Source: Tachypleus tridentatus (Eukaryota; Arthropoda; Merostomata; Xiphosura; Limulidae). Taken from it: 64,000 nt of DNA. The notes below the pieces were generated by a model that saw only the letters and a program-made list of their open reading frames with translations, ran no database searches and had not been told where the DNA came from. The first letter of the stretch is position 1. Every line of letters begins with the position of its first letter. Shown here piece after piece: positions 44,280-57,189 of the stretch. A program made the translations under genes and the position numbers. Location of the stretch: contig NC_134831.1 of the NCBI RefSeq assembly GCF_004210375.1, positions 558,001-622,000 on the forward strand, in the 5' to 3' direction.

Positions 44280-45355
44280 GACTGTTATGTGCAGTGGTAA
44301 CCACAAGTTTTCTAAAAGTTCCATTTTTGTGGGTGTTGTTAATTTAATTTTATAATATTCGTCTGTATGTCAGTAAAATCACACAGCATCGAATCATTTG
44401 CATATTTTCTGGAAAAACTAGAATTAATTTAAAATATTTTACGATACATTTGGCAGTAAAATCATAATTGATCATGCCTATAATTTTGCTTTTCTTAAAT
44501 GTTTCTATGACTATTTCAATTTTGCAAGCTTATGGAACTTTATCGTTAGGATTATTTGTACATTGTGGTTAGTGCTTTGCGTTTCTCCAGAATTTTAAAG
44601 ATGATCCCGATAATGTTTTTTTTAACTTAGACCTATTAGGTAAACTGTCTCATGTTGTGTATGTCTGAAATCGCCCTGAAACCGGATTTTCTCTCACCCC
44701 TCCGCCCTACCCCACCCCCATTTTTCTTGCCATAATCACGATTCGAACACGGTAGAAAAACAAGGAGGAGACACAGCCGTTCCCCAAGGGGGCAACGGGT
44801 TTCTTCACAGACGCTACACTTCGTAGATCGATTCACGGGCATCCACATAAACACGTTCCGGGGAGGGGGTGAGGGCAAACGTGTATAGGAATCAGCTTTT
44901 AAAATATGTTCTGAAGAGAGGGTGGAGGCAAACGTGTGTAGAGATCAGCCAAGAGACGAAAAGAATTTACAATTGTAATAAAAATAACTAAAATATTTAG
45001 TTTAATTTTGATATTAAGTTTACATGGTAATGTGTGCAGAGTTTTTGTAAAATATAAGGAGGGCAAATGCCCCCTCTTGTCCCTTCCATTAGACTCCCTG
45101 GTGATGGGAAGAGCGCATGCGATATTATCTTTCCTGTAAATCCATATCATTGTGTGGTGGCCCGCGCAAAAGATTCACTGGTCATTCAAATGGTGGGGAA
45201 CTGCTCAAATAAACATGGCCGTGAAATAAGTAATTGTTTTAACTTTAGGAAAGACAGAACAGAAGTATTTAAAGAATGACAGAACATTCGCACTTCTAAT
45301 GACAGACAACTTGAGTGAAAAATAATAAAACTTCATTAGCTGCGACAAACGGACA
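44280..45355. other. No recognisable gene
   Basis: Two small inverted-looking GC-rich stretches ('gggtgagggcaaacgtgt' near 44868 and 'gggtggaggcaaacgtgt' near 44921) form a short local duplication. Open frames have no domain. Confidence 0.35.
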
Positions 45356-45359
45356 GTTT

Positions 45360-45455
45360 GATCCCAGTAGCACAATGGTATGTCTGCGGACTCTCACCGT
45401 TAGAAACCGGATTTCGATATCAGTGGTGGTCAGAACACAGATAGCCAATTGTATT
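45360..45455 (+). repeat. Family-2 SINE
   Basis: 'tcccagtagcacaatggtat' and 'accggatttcgatatcagtg'. Confidence 0.75.
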
Positions 45456-45459
45456 TGAG

Positions 45460-48355
45460 AGAGAAACTTTGAGAGCATTTTGGATACAATTATGTTGTCT
45501 GATCGGTTAAAAGAGGTGAGAATAATACTATGGGGCATTGGACTTAACGTTCTGTTAATGAAGCCATGGATACCGTGTATTATCCTGTCTAACTAGGATA
45601 GAATGACTAAACTTCTTTGATCAACTTGTGTCATGTCACACTACACATTATTTGTTTTCAACAGTGGTTTGTAAAAATTAAGACACCCAGAACTTTCCAT
45701 AGGTTCATTAGTCCATAGGCTCAGTTTCAGTCCCAAAAGAACATTCTCAAGATGTTTGAAAACGACATCTGAGGAACAGATGAAACATACTCCCATAATC
45801 ATAGTAATCTTATAACTGGTTTCAGTAGGTGTGGAAGTCTATTCTACTATATGTTTGGCAGCAAGCATCAGTGTTAGAGTCCAATTGTTGACTTATTCTA
45901 TTTAAAAATTGGTCCCACGTCAAGAAACATGACATATTTCTAAAAAGAAAAAAATCAAAGTGGTTTCTGATAGACTTTCATTCACGAATCTTCTGAAATG
46001 AAAATGTATACATAATCCTTAAAGTAATGAAAGCAGCTGACTCATACACCCTTACACAGACGTTTATCATAATATATTAGTTACACGTTTGTGTGACTGT
46101 TAAATATATACGTTAATAACTTATAAACAAAGAAGCAAACATTACAAGAGCGAGGTAAATACCTAATAATTCGTGAATAAATATCTCAAATACGAAACGA
46201 AAGTTATTCACGGAAGACGAGGCGGTTAATTAAGACGGTTTATCCGATTGCAGTGTGGCTGAATTAAGATGAACCAAAACTGAGAGATACAGAAATTCTT
46301 AACGATTTCTTCTTCTTTTCTTTTTTGTTCGATTGTTTGAACTACGGTCGCTTAATGAAGCGAAATTCGTAGGTTTTTTTTTAAACAAAGCTTTGTTATG
46401 TTTCAATGAATTAGTATTCTATAAGAGCGTGTTGGAATCAGCACTATGAAATATACAGAAGATAAATTCATAGGCCAATAATTAGTCAGAATTTCTTAGC
46501 CGAAGTTTTTAAAAAGTTAATTTTGGTGCTAACATCCAGAACTTTCTCACCTTCTTTGAAAGAAAAATATGACTAACAAGTTTATTCTACTATCTCAAGG
46601 GAATTATGATAAGAAAACAACAAAAAATTAATAAGTTGTTGTGTATAATTGATTCTTGGGCTCGCGGTACCTATTATTTAATATATTTCTGATGTTTGTT
46701 GATTGGCCAAGCACGTTAGGCTCTCTGAATAACTTTGCATAATAAATTCCGCATACACGTAACAATAAAGTTGAGTATAATTACACCAATTTTATTAAAT
46801 CAAATGATGATATTTTTGTTTTACAAAAAAGATAAAATAACAAACCAATTGTAGTTCTGAGATAAAAGACTTCATTGGTTCATAAAGTAACTGGTAATAT
46901 TTCCACCTAAAATGATTCTAGGTATTACTACTTCAGAACCAAGAACCACAAATACTATGCAGAATTAGTCATGGAACTTTTCTAATTGTATACTACATTT
47001 AGTTTTACCAAATTTGTTTGTTTTTAGCGTATTAATATTTATTGATGGTCGACTGATAAAACTAGTAATTTGTTCCTTGTGGATTTGATAAGTTTAAGCT
47101 TAGGGTTAGATACTGTGACTTGTTCTCACATTATTTTGATAGAAGTTTGTGACCCATACCTTTCACACTATTATCTAGAGCCTGCTGACGAGGTAGGCGT
47201 ATGAATACTGTTACGTCACTCTTATAAAAAAAAATCTTCAAATTCGTCAAACTTTTAAAAATCTCCAGGTAACTTCTTTATGTGCTTAATCTGTGTTGGT
47301 TTTTTAAGTTACTGAAAGGAATTAAAATTTCTCAAACGTTCGGCAACATTCATCAAACACAGTTAAGCTGCTGCGTCAACTTTTGTCGGAAGGACTGCAC
47401 TAACCATTCACTTATAGTAATACGAAAAAATGTTCATATGACAACAAAGTAATGGGGTTGAGAGAAAATCCCAATCAAGGAAAGCAAACAAAGAATCCAG
47501 CTTTAGACGTTGTAGATGCGTGTTTGTGTGTGTGAAAGTAACTCCTTGTTTTTTCTTAACTCAGGCCGATGTGGTCTATATGTATTTTCCAAAAGGCTAA
47601 ACGAACCTGTTTAAATAGTTGTTTGTACACTAAGGCGATTCACGAGTTGAAACTTTTGTTTCTTATTACTATCTTTTCTAATTTGTCTTTTTTCTTTTTC
47701 AAATGTTGATTGATAAACGTAAGCGAAATAAGCAGCTGAAACTTACTGTCTTGTGACTGTACAAGCTTCGTAATATTTTAAGCAGATTAGTTATATACAT
47801 ATTATATACATATAATTTTTTGTAATGTTATTATATAGGATACTACAGAAACAAAGGCTCTTATACTGACATCTTCTGAGGCTTCTGCGAATTAAATAAA
47901 ACCGTTTAAAATTAAAATATATGACGTCTAATTATTTAAAATAATAAGACTTCTGGACTACGGTACCTTGGATGTCTCAAACTTGCCAAGATCGGCACTT
48001 AATCGAGCCTCCAACGAAAGCCACTTGTCGTTCACTCTCAATTTGCCACCAAACTAAAGCGTATGGCAAAGTATCAAGCCATGTTAGTAAAATAAATTCA
48101 CATTGGATGAATTAGTTAGAAATTACGTCTAACTGAAAGTTAATTTTCTGACACAAACATTGACTAGTTATTTAACAGTTCCATTATTTTGAGATGACCT
48201 TGAAGGTAGTAGTAAAATGTGGTTATATTGCATTTACAAAACATTAAGGTACTTTTTGCATTCTTTATTACTTAGACCTGTGCGTTTTGGTGACGTAGTG
48301 GTACTCAAAGTGAGTTTAAAATTCAATCTGTATCACTTAGTTGTAAAATGACGTT
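45460..48355. other. Long AT-rich stretch without recognisable features
   Basis: No open frame of note, no tandem array, no SINE recognised over about 2.9 kb. It is probably intergenic. Confidence 0.4.
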
Positions 48356-48358
48356 TCA

Positions 48359-50636
48359 CAACAGTAATGTGGAGACGTATTCAGCCTCCAAGTTTTTATA
48401 TAGTAATGTGGAGACGTATTCAGTCACCAAGTTTCTTATATAGTAATGTGGAGATGTGTTCAGTCTCCAAGTTTTTATATAGTAATGTGGAGACGTGTTC
48501 AGTCTCCAAGTTTTTATATAGTAATGTGGAGACGTATTCAGTCTCCAAGTTTTTATATAGTAATGTGGAGATGTGTTCAGTCTCCAAGTTTTTATATAGT
48601 AATGTGGAGACGTATTCAGTCTCCAAGTTTTTATATAGTAATGTGGAGACGTATTCAATCTCCAAGTTTTTATATAGTAATGTGGAGACGTATTCAGTCT
48701 CCAAGTTTTTATATAGTAATGTGGAGATGTGTTCAGTCTCCAAGTTTTGATATAGTAATGTGGAGACGTATTCAGTCTCCAAGTTTTTATATAGTAATGT
48801 AAAGACGTATTCAGTCTCCAAGTTTTTATATAGTAATGTGGAGACGTATTCAGTCTCCAAGTTTTTATATAGTAATGTGGAGATGTGTTCAGTCTCCAAG
48901 TTTTTATATAGTAATGTGGAGACGTATTCAGTCTCCAAGTTTTTATATAGTAATGTAAAGACGTATTCAGTCTCCAAGTTTTTATATAGTAATGTGGAGA
49001 CGTATTCAGTCTCCAAGTTTTTATATAGTAATGTGGAGATGTGTTCAGTCTCCAAGTTTCTTATATAGTAATGTGGAGACGTATTCAGTCTCAAGTTTTT
49101 ATATAGTAATGTAAAGACGTATTCAGTCTCCAAGTTTTTATATAGTAATGTGGAGACGTATTCAGTCTCCAAGTTTTTATATAGTAATGTGGAGATGTGT
49201 TCAGTCTCCAAGTTTCTTATATAGTAATGTGGAGACGTATTCAGTCTCCAAGTTTTTATATAGTAATGTGGAGACGTATTCAGTCTCCAAGTTTTTATAT
49301 AGTAATGTGGAGACGTATTCAGTCTCCAAGTTTCTTATATAGTAATGTGGAGACGTATTCAGTCTCCAAGTTTTTATATAGTAATGTGGAGACGTATTCA
49401 GTCTCCAAGTTTTTATATAGTAATGTGGAGACGTGTTCAGTCTCCAAGTTTCTTATATAGTAATGTGGAGACGTATTCAGTCTCCAAGTTTTTATATAGT
49501 AATGTGGAGACGTATTCAGTCTCCAAGTTTTTATATAGTAATGTGGAGACGTATTCAGTCTCCAAGTTTTTATATAGTAATGTGGAGATGTGTTCAGTCT
49601 CCAAGTTTCTTATATAGTAATGTGGAGACGTATTCAGTCTCCAAGTTTTTATATAGTAATGTGGAGACGTATTCAGTCTCCAAGTTTTTATATAGTAATG
49701 TGGAGACGTATTCAGTCTCCAAGTTTCTTATATAGTAATGTGGAGACGTATTCAGTCTCCAAGTTTTTATATAGTAATGTGGAGACGTATTCAGTCTCCA
49801 AGTTTTTATATAGTAATGTGGAGATGTGTTCAGTCTCCAAGTTTCTTATATAGTAATGTGGAGACGTATTCAGTCTCCAAGTTTTTATATAGTAATGTGG
49901 AGACGTATTCAGTCTCCAAGTTTTTATATAGTAATGTGGAGACGTATTCAGTCTCCAAGTTTTTATATAGTAATGTGGAGACGTATTCAGTCTCCAAGTT
50001 TTTATATAGTAATGTGGAGATGTGTTCAGTCTCCAAGTTTTTATATAGTAATGTGGAGACGTATTCAGTCTCCAAGTTTTTATATAGTAATGTAAAGACG
50101 TATTCAGTCTCCAAGTTTTTATATAGTAATGTGGAGACGTATTCAGTCTCCAAGTTTTTATATAGTAATGTGGAGATGTGTTCAGTCTCCAAGTTTTTAT
50201 ATAGTAATGTGGAGACGTATTCAGTCTCCAAGTTTTTATATAGTAATGTAAAGACGTATTCAGTCTCCAAGTTTTTATATAGTAATGTGGAGACGTATTC
50301 AGTCTCCAAGTTTTTATATAGTAATGTGGAGACGTATTCAGTCTCCAAGTTTTTATATAGTAATGTGGAGATGTGTTCAGTCTCCAAGTTTCTTATATAG
50401 TATTGCCCCCCGCTAGTACAGCGGTATGTCTCCGGATTTACAACACTAAAATCAGGGGTTCGGTTCCCCTCGGTGGGCTGGGCAGATAGCCCGATGTGGC
50501 TTTGCTATAAGAAAAACATCAACATCTTATATAGTAATGTGGAGATACATTCAGTCTCCAAGTTTTTATATAGTAATGTGGAGATGTATTCAGTCTCCAA
50601 GTTTCTTATATAGTAATGTGGAGATATATTCAGTCT
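48359..50636. repeat. Minisatellite, 39-bp hairpin unit, about 55 copies
   Basis: The unit is 'gtaatgtggagacgtattca' followed by 'gtctccaagtttttatata'. I count about 52 units up to 50400 and three more after a SINE. Variants: A (ggagacgtattc), B (ggagatgtgttc), C (aaagacgtattc) and a 40-bp form ending 'tttcttatata' that most often follows B. Order such as A-C-A-B recurs, so there is higher-order structure. Because 39 is divisible by three, long artificial open frames (up to 263 codons) exist on both strands. Confidence 0.97.
50407..50518 (+). repeat. Family-2 SINE inserted in the 39-bp array
   Basis: 'ccccgctagtacagcggtat' through 'ggctttgctataagaaaaac'. The array text 'tcttatatagta' appears on both sides (ending 50403 and again from 50526), consistent with a target-site duplication of about 12 bp. 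Confidence 0.93.
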
Positions 50637-50676
50637 CCCTAACCTCTCCACGTATAACCTAAAATAAAGAAAGTTG

Positions 50677-50735
50677 TTCCTTTACACAAAGAACTGTTAA
50701 TTATCCATGACTGTCTTTACTATATAAAAATAAAC
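50677..50735 (+). repeat. Dispersed repeat, copy 1 of 2
   Basis: 'caaagaactgttaattatcc' and 'gactgtctttactatataaa'. It recurs at 52275-52328. Confidence 0.75.
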
Positions 50736-50739
50736 CACA

Positions 50740-51670
50740 CTAAAGATTGATTCTAATAAGGGTGGAATAGAATATTCTTCTTAATGGAGATTAAATTTAT
50801 GTGCATTTCTTAATTTTGTTTAAACTATTAGTTACTTCGTTTCAATAACGAGTACAAATTAAGTGCAACGTCAAATTGTTGCTGTTACTAGGGGTGTGCA
50901 ATGCCCAAACTTGTTCTGATCATGTAGCGGTTTCTTAAATTCCGAAAAAAATAATCTCACAGACATTTAGGTCTCAATCAGCCATAAAGTTAATTCAGTA
51001 AATTAAAATAACTATTTCGTTTGTTGCCTTAGCTAGCTTTCACGCTAGAAGAAATATCTTTAGGTTTTGGTAAAACTGGATGTTTTTTATCCATTTTCTC
51101 CGTTATTGATTTGTTTATGTGACTCTAAAGATCTGGCTATCTGGTACTTTCGCTTGAAAGAATCATGAAACTTCTTTCTATATGATATAGGAAATAGTTT
51201 GTGATAACCAAAAACAAGCCGAAATAAAAATAAAAAATAAAAATGCTGTACACTAATTGAAAGGATCCCAGGTACAAGAATATGAAAAAAGTCACTATTA
51301 TAACAAATTATTCGTTTGTGGGTTAGAGTTCAGTGATTTTGTAAACTTATTTTCGGATGCATGACCCACCGTCTCCTAGATCAAAACACATTATTTAAAC
51401 ATAGAAGACATATCTAAGTACATTTTATTCTCAAAGCATCTTACACGTGTATTTAAAAAATATTGTACCGTAGCTGGCATTACTACATCACACCTCACAT
51501 TTTGGTTATGCTCAGAGTTCGTTAATGTCCTTCTTTGTCATTTTGCAGTGAATAATAGAGAATCTTGTATCGAGTTTTGCTTGTTTTATTAAGTGGTGAA
51601 GACCAGTTACATAGAGAGAATAAAACTAACGAGGATGTGTTGGAACGCGCAAATACAAAATATAAACATT
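50740..51670. other. No recognisable feature
   Basis: AT-rich with chance open frames only. Confidence 0.35.
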
Positions 51671-51672
51671 TC

Positions 51673-51755
51673 TTTGAACTTAAGCACAAAGCTACAAAAT
51701 GGACTATCTGTGCTCTGCCCACCACGGGTATTAACATCCGTTTCCTAGTGTTGTA
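51673..51755 (-). repeat. Family-2 SINE
   Basis: 'aacttaagcacaaagctaca' and 'ctgtgctctgcccaccacgg', reverse orientation. The head end is eroded. Confidence 0.75.
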
Positions 51756-52274
51756 CTATTTGGAAGCAAATATAAATATACTGGACATGCCAAAAAATGG
51801 AAGACGCACGACGTGGATGTGAGGAAAGATTAGCAGAAATTTTGACTGGGTAAATTACAAGAAAGAAAAGTAAGGAGTAAGTTAGAAAATGGATGAAATT
51901 GGAGGCTTAAAGTAGGCAAGCTGGTGCAGGCACTGACGAATAGAGAGTAATGGAGAACCATAGTCGTCGACTCTCAGAACTGGAGAAGACACTTTTCTAT
52001 GCCCCATATATTTTCTTCTGGTTGTTTCAAAACTTTTGGATCTCACCTCCAAAGAGCTCAATTCACTTTTCTCAAACATCAGGATGGATACCGTATTACA
52101 TCAGTTTGCTTACAGTGTAACAACATAATGTGTTGCATCAACACTTATAACACTACTTTTTAACACATTTATTCTTATCGTCCTCTGTTATATCTGTATA
52201 CTATAATTTGAGCTACCTTCTTCTAAGTACTTTAAGTACATGTGTGTAATAAAAAACGTACCCTGACGTTACCA

Positions 52275-52328
52275 CAAAGAACTATTAATTACCCAAGACT
52301 GTCTTTACTATACAATAATAAGTCACAG
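52275..52328 (+). repeat. Dispersed repeat, copy 2 of 2
   Basis: 'caaagaactattaattaccc' and 'gactgtctttactatacaat'. A SINE follows directly. Confidence 0.75.
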
Positions 52329-52338
52329 CAAAAACTAA

Positions 52339-52605
52339 AGTCCAGCATGGCCAGATGTTTAGGAAGTTCGACTCCTAATGTGATGGTCGCGGGTTCGAAT
52401 CCCCATCACACCAAACATGCTCGCACTTTCAGCCGTGGGAGCGTTATAATGTGACTGTCAATCCCACCGTTGGTAAAAAAGTAGCCAAAGAGTTGGCGGT
52501 GGATGGTGATGACTAACTGCCTTCCCTCTAGTCTTACACTGCTAAAGTAGGGACGGCTAGATAGCCCTCGAGTAGCTTTGTGAGGAATTCAATAAACAAA
52601 CAAAT
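52339..52605 (+). repeat. tRNA-headed SINE (family 1), full length with small deletions
   Basis: 'agtccagcatggccagatgt', B box 'gggttcgaatcccc', tail 'aataaacaaacaaataa'. Two short gaps occur in the body. Confidence 0.92.
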
Positions 52606-52609
52606 AAGC

Positions 52610-53030
52610 ATCAAATATTAAATTTCATACCAATAAATTAAATAAATTCTTATTAAAGACTGTACTCTGCTATTCAGCCATTAATAAAATCTGTGTTGTG
52701 GAGGTAAAAATGTCCCTACACAAAAGATATAAATAAATTTCAATCGGCCTTTCATTCACTTGTTACCTGTATACCTGTCTTGTCATCCAGGTTACACTTA
52801 TAATTTCGACTTTACTTGAATGGACATTCTTAAAAGTATTCTTAACAGATCCAGAATATACATTCACGTATTTTAACGGTTTAACTTAGCCTATTGACTT
52901 TTGAATTATCCCTTCAGCGTGAAATAAGTAAGAATCAGGGATAAATAAAAACAACAAACCTGTCCTCATCAATAATCTAAAGCTAAGAATCTGCTTCCCA
53001 ATCTTTGCCTTGAAACTTTCTTGGATAGAA
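52610..53030. other. No recognisable feature
   Basis: AT-rich lead-in to the 48-bp array. Confidence 0.35.
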
Positions 53031-53037
53031 AGCCGAA

Positions 53038-53329
53038 GAAAGGATTGTTTGACATCTCACTTCCTAAAGTATGATGTACATTATACAAAGGATTGTTTGA
53101 CATCTCACTTCCTAAAGTATGATGTACATTATACAAAGGATTGTTTGACATCTCACTTCCTAAAGTATGATGTACATTATACAAAGGATTGTTTGACATC
53201 TCACTTCCTAAAGTATGATGTACATTATACAAAGGATTGTTTGACATCTCACTTCCTTAAGTATGATGTACATTATACAAAGGATTGTTTGACATCTCAC
53301 TTCCTTAAGTATGATGTACATTATACAAA
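53038..53329. repeat. Minisatellite, 48-bp unit, 6 nearly identical copies
   Basis: The unit is 'aaaggattgtttgacatctc' followed by 'acttcctaaagtatgatgta' and 'cattatac'. Copies 5 and 6 share one change (cctaaag to ccttaag) and are otherwise identical to the rest. This indicates very recent amplification or strong homogenisation. 48 is a multiple of three, so both strands stay open. Confidence 0.97.
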
Positions 53330-53756
53330 GATCCTTGAACGTAAACTGGAGAAGAAAAATTGTAAAACATAGTTTTTGAGAAGGAAAATAAAAATCATAG
53401 TTATATTCTTAGACAATAGGGGTTAACAATAGAAATACCATGGAATAAACAATAAACAGTAACAGAAGTTCATTCTGAAGAGCTATCTATATGTTTATCA
53501 ACAATGACAATGATTGCCCAAATATATGCATTGTAAAAATACGGAGAGACAAAACGATTCTGTGTTTCCACTGTGTTGACAACAATTATGTTATAACTTA
53601 AGGTCTACCTTTAAGCAAAATCATGTTTCAAGAGGATTTCACCAATTAAATGTGTCTTCTTAACTATACAATTAAACGGCTCATCAATAATAAAAATGTA
53701 AACAATATATACTTTTAGTTTGTTATCCAGGTAATGTTTTTTTCTCTTTTAAGGCA

Positions 53757-54115
53757 CTTAAAATTTTTATGTTCCGTTAGATTTTGAAACTCAGTAAAGA
53801 CACATATTCACAGTAGTAAATGTCCAAAAGTGGCAGGAACCTTAAAGTATTTATGTTCCGTGAGATTGTAAATGTTAATAAAGATACGTATTCGTAGCAT
53901 TAAATGTCTAAAACGGTATTCCACCTGGAGGGAATCTTAAGAACTGAGTACTGTTCTTTAGAGCGTACGTGTAACAACGTGGAAAATCACCTATATATTT
54001 ATCTTCCTTTGGCGAGAATCTTAGGAATCTTCTACTGTTCTTAGGAGCATGAAAAAGTGTGGAAAACAAATCCAGCTCCTCCTGGCAAGAATCTCAGAAA
54101 CTGAATACCGTTTTT
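53757..54115. repeat. Two pairs of diverged tandem duplications
   Basis: 'tttatgttccgttagattt' is echoed by 'tttatgttccgtgagatt' about 90 bp later. The 'gggaatcttaagaactga' theme is echoed by 'gcgagaatcttaggaatc' and 'gcaagaatctcagaaactga'. Confidence 0.6.
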
Positions 54116-54119
54116 CACC

Positions 54120-55135
54120 AACTGCCCCTCTACAAATCACGTATCAACTAAACGCAAAAACGTTATTTCTTTACTCGAGCCTCACTTTTTTCTGTTGCAG
54201 TCCTACAAATGAGACCAGTTCGCATTAAAATAAATACGCTCTTTGTGGTGGTCACATCTTTGCTTTAATGACGTCACGTCTCTAAAGTAGGAACCACTTT
54301 ACACGAACATTAGTTCAAAAATGAGATATATTTTATGATATTTTCTGGTTACAACTAGTATCACACACGCAGACATATCCAAATCTACAACAATAATTAT
54401 TTTAAATTCCAGTTGTGGCTGATATGTATTATCATAAAAACAAAAATCGAAAAGATACTTGAAAATTATAGAACGCCTGGTCGAATTTAAATGTTTAAAG
54501 AAATTAATATCAAGCCCCTGGATGCCTTAGACATTACATTATACAATCATCGCATGAAATACAATTCTCGAACTTAACTGATCGAAACTTCGAAAAGTTC
54601 GATGTTCTAATTAGCTTGTTTTAGCACACTGTTGAGAGTTTTTCACTGCACGTGTTATTGCAGTTTAAACAGCTGAAATATTAAAATTTCAACACGTGGC
54701 TTTACATTAGATAGATACATGCTGATCTTTAACAATTAGAGTTTGAAGAAACTTAATAAAAAAGAGTTTTTACGCATCAGTGAATGAGCTGTGGAGACAC
54801 GAGACTCGTGACATCAGTTATGTCCTTTGTTCGTTTCATCCCGTCCAAGTTTCAGTAACTCTATACATTATTAAACGTTCAACTAATCGACTACAGACAT
54901 CTATATAAATATTACATAATCCCGCCCATATCGAGGATTCCGTTCTTACTGTAGATTACCATTTCCTTCGAGGGCGAGAGATACACAGGCTACAAGTTGA
55001 TACATAGTTTGAAGACTAAATGTAGTTTTGGCTCCCTCTATGAGTTTGGTTTATTACTATTCCCACAGTAACTATTAAGTAAGCTCTGGGGTGGAGGCAG
55101 AAAGTGAAACAACACTGAAAGCCCTGTTGTGTTCA
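54120..55135. other. No recognisable feature
   Basis: AT-rich, nothing paired or coding. Confidence 0.35.
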
Positions 55136-55139
55136 GCTG

Positions 55140-55395
55140 GCAGTTTCTGCTTCTTTACAGAGTAGTTTCCACTTCTGTAGAGAGTTATAAGCAGTTTTCA
55201 TTTCTGTAAAGAGATATAAGCAGTTTCCACTTCTGTAGAGAGTTACAAGCAATCTCCACTTCTGTAGAGAGTTACAAGTTGTTTACACTTCTGTAGAGAG
55301 GTACAAGTAGTTTCCAATTCTGTAGAGAGTTACAAGTTGTTTACACTTCTGTAGAGAGGTACAAGTAGTTTCCAATTCTGTAGAGAGTCACAGCT
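55140..55395. repeat. Minisatellite, 29-bp unit, about 9 copies
   Basis: The unit is 'gtttccacttctgtagagag' followed by 'ttacaagca'. It is unrelated in sequence to the 29-bp array of intron 2. Confidence 0.88.
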
Positions 55396-55399
55396 AGAG

Positions 55400-56600
55400 T
55401 ATGTAAAGTGTTTAGAATGTGAGTGGTGGCGAGCAGTGAAACAGACAGGAACACACATAGATAAATGAACATACATATAAACAAATGGATCATAGACGGA
55501 GTAAAGACAGACCAATTGTCACGAAAGCCGTTTGTTCATCACCTGATAAGTTATGTGAAGTGCGGTTAACACACAAAACTTTCTAGAATTTTGTGTAATT
55601 TGCACAACTTCCTGGAACCAGTCATAATTCCCTTCCAATAAACTTCCATGTGAGACTTAATAACCACCAGGCTTGAAATTCATTTATGTTGTGAAGTGGA
55701 GAATTCGGAACTTGTTAGAGCGCTTGTTTTTGTTAGCATCTGCAATGAGTGGAAAATCGATTGAAAGTAAGCTGTTGTTTTTTTTATCTTTCTTCTTACT
55801 AACGAGTAAATTACTTATGATCTTGTACAGTAAGAACGAACAAAACAGACAAAATGAGACACATGCAAACAAAGCGATATAATTTTTTTCCTGTTTTAAA
55901 GCGTCACATTATTTATGGTATGACAAAAAGGTTAGTTTGTTTCTTGAATTATTGAGCAATTACTTGGTTTAAAAATCTTTTAACATTTAACGGTTTTTCA
56001 CAATAGAAGATAAGAAGATACAAGAACTCATTACGATTTTCGTATTGGACAATCAGGGACATCCTTCCCAGTGGATCGTAATTTTTAAATCATTTGAGAA
56101 ATTCTAGAAGCACGTTTATTTCATCCCTCATTTTATTATTACGAAGTGTCCATAGCTATAAAACGATAGAATAGAAGGAAAGCACCTACCAACTTTTGGG
56201 CTGTTAAGATTATCTAAGCCTGATCACAGGGTGAGATTTAACCGTTATTTTTTTAGCATACTCATGGCCCTAAAGTGAGAAGCAAATATTTTTCTTTGCT
56301 CTCTTTTGCGCGCCAACGGGATGTGAAGCAAAAATCCTCGGATTCAAGGACTGGACATTTTTCTTCTAGTCACGCCCAATCCGTTTAAAGCGTGAGTTTT
56401 ACAACTGACATTATTAATGTGTAATTCGTACCACGATACTTCAAGGGTAAATTTGAACAGTACATACATTTCTGTCGACTGGTGTGTGTATGCTTAGATT
56501 TACCTATTTTATGTTTATATAATGTTGTTTCTCCAAACTTGGTTTTTATTCTTGATTTTCACCTTTCGCAAAATTCTAACTCCAGATCTTATTTTCTTAA
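55400..56600. other. No recognisable gene
   Basis: Short chance open frames on both strands. No family motif. Confidence 0.35.
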
Positions 56601-56619
56601 CTTAGACCAATCGATGGAA

Positions 56620-57180
56620 TATACTCACGTTATTGAAATGTTGCTTAATTACAAATATTCTTTGTCTAAAGTTAAACGTGCAGAATAGATTAACATTATT
56701 GCGGTATTGCTTAATGAAAATGATTATTAGAATAAAGTTAAATTCACTGGATAGTTTAACGATATTCTAATGTTTGTTAATGAGAGATACTATTGACCTG
56801 AATTCATTCATACCCACATGACAGGTTAACATTGATTGGGTTTTGTTAATAATAAGGATAATGGGCCACAAGTTAATGTTATTGGTTTGTTTCTTAAGTA
56901 TAAAGATTTTTGGCTTAAAAGCTAGTTTATAAGACAGATTATTGTTATTGAAATGTTGTGTAATAAGAAAGATTGTTGGCCAAACGTTATATTCGTAGAA
57001 TAAATTAGCGTTATTCGGATACTACTGAATTAGAAAGGTTGTTCGTCTAAACTCTAAAGTTATGCCACATAATAGATTAACGTTATTCGAGTATTTCTTG
57101 GTGAGAAATATTGTTGGCCTAGAGTTAAAACCATGGGGATATTTTAACGTTATTTCGGTATTACTCAATGAGAAATGTTG
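56620..57180. repeat. Degenerate tandem repeat, roughly 60-70-bp unit
   Basis: Recurring 'agattaacgttattcg', 'tattgcttaatgagaaa' and 'ttgttggcctaaagttaaa' themes. Copies are strongly diverged. Confidence 0.6.
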
Positions 57181-57189
57181 TCATTTTGA

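Noticed and set aside
48420-49211. 263-codon open frame on the - strand in the 39-bp array
   Set aside because: The 39-bp unit is divisible by three, so every frame without a stop in one unit stays open. The peptide is a pure 13-residue repeat present on both strands.
53010-53372. 120-codon and 92-codon frames on opposite strands
   Set aside because: Same cause: a 48-bp unit repeated six times. There is no start context or non-repeat domain.
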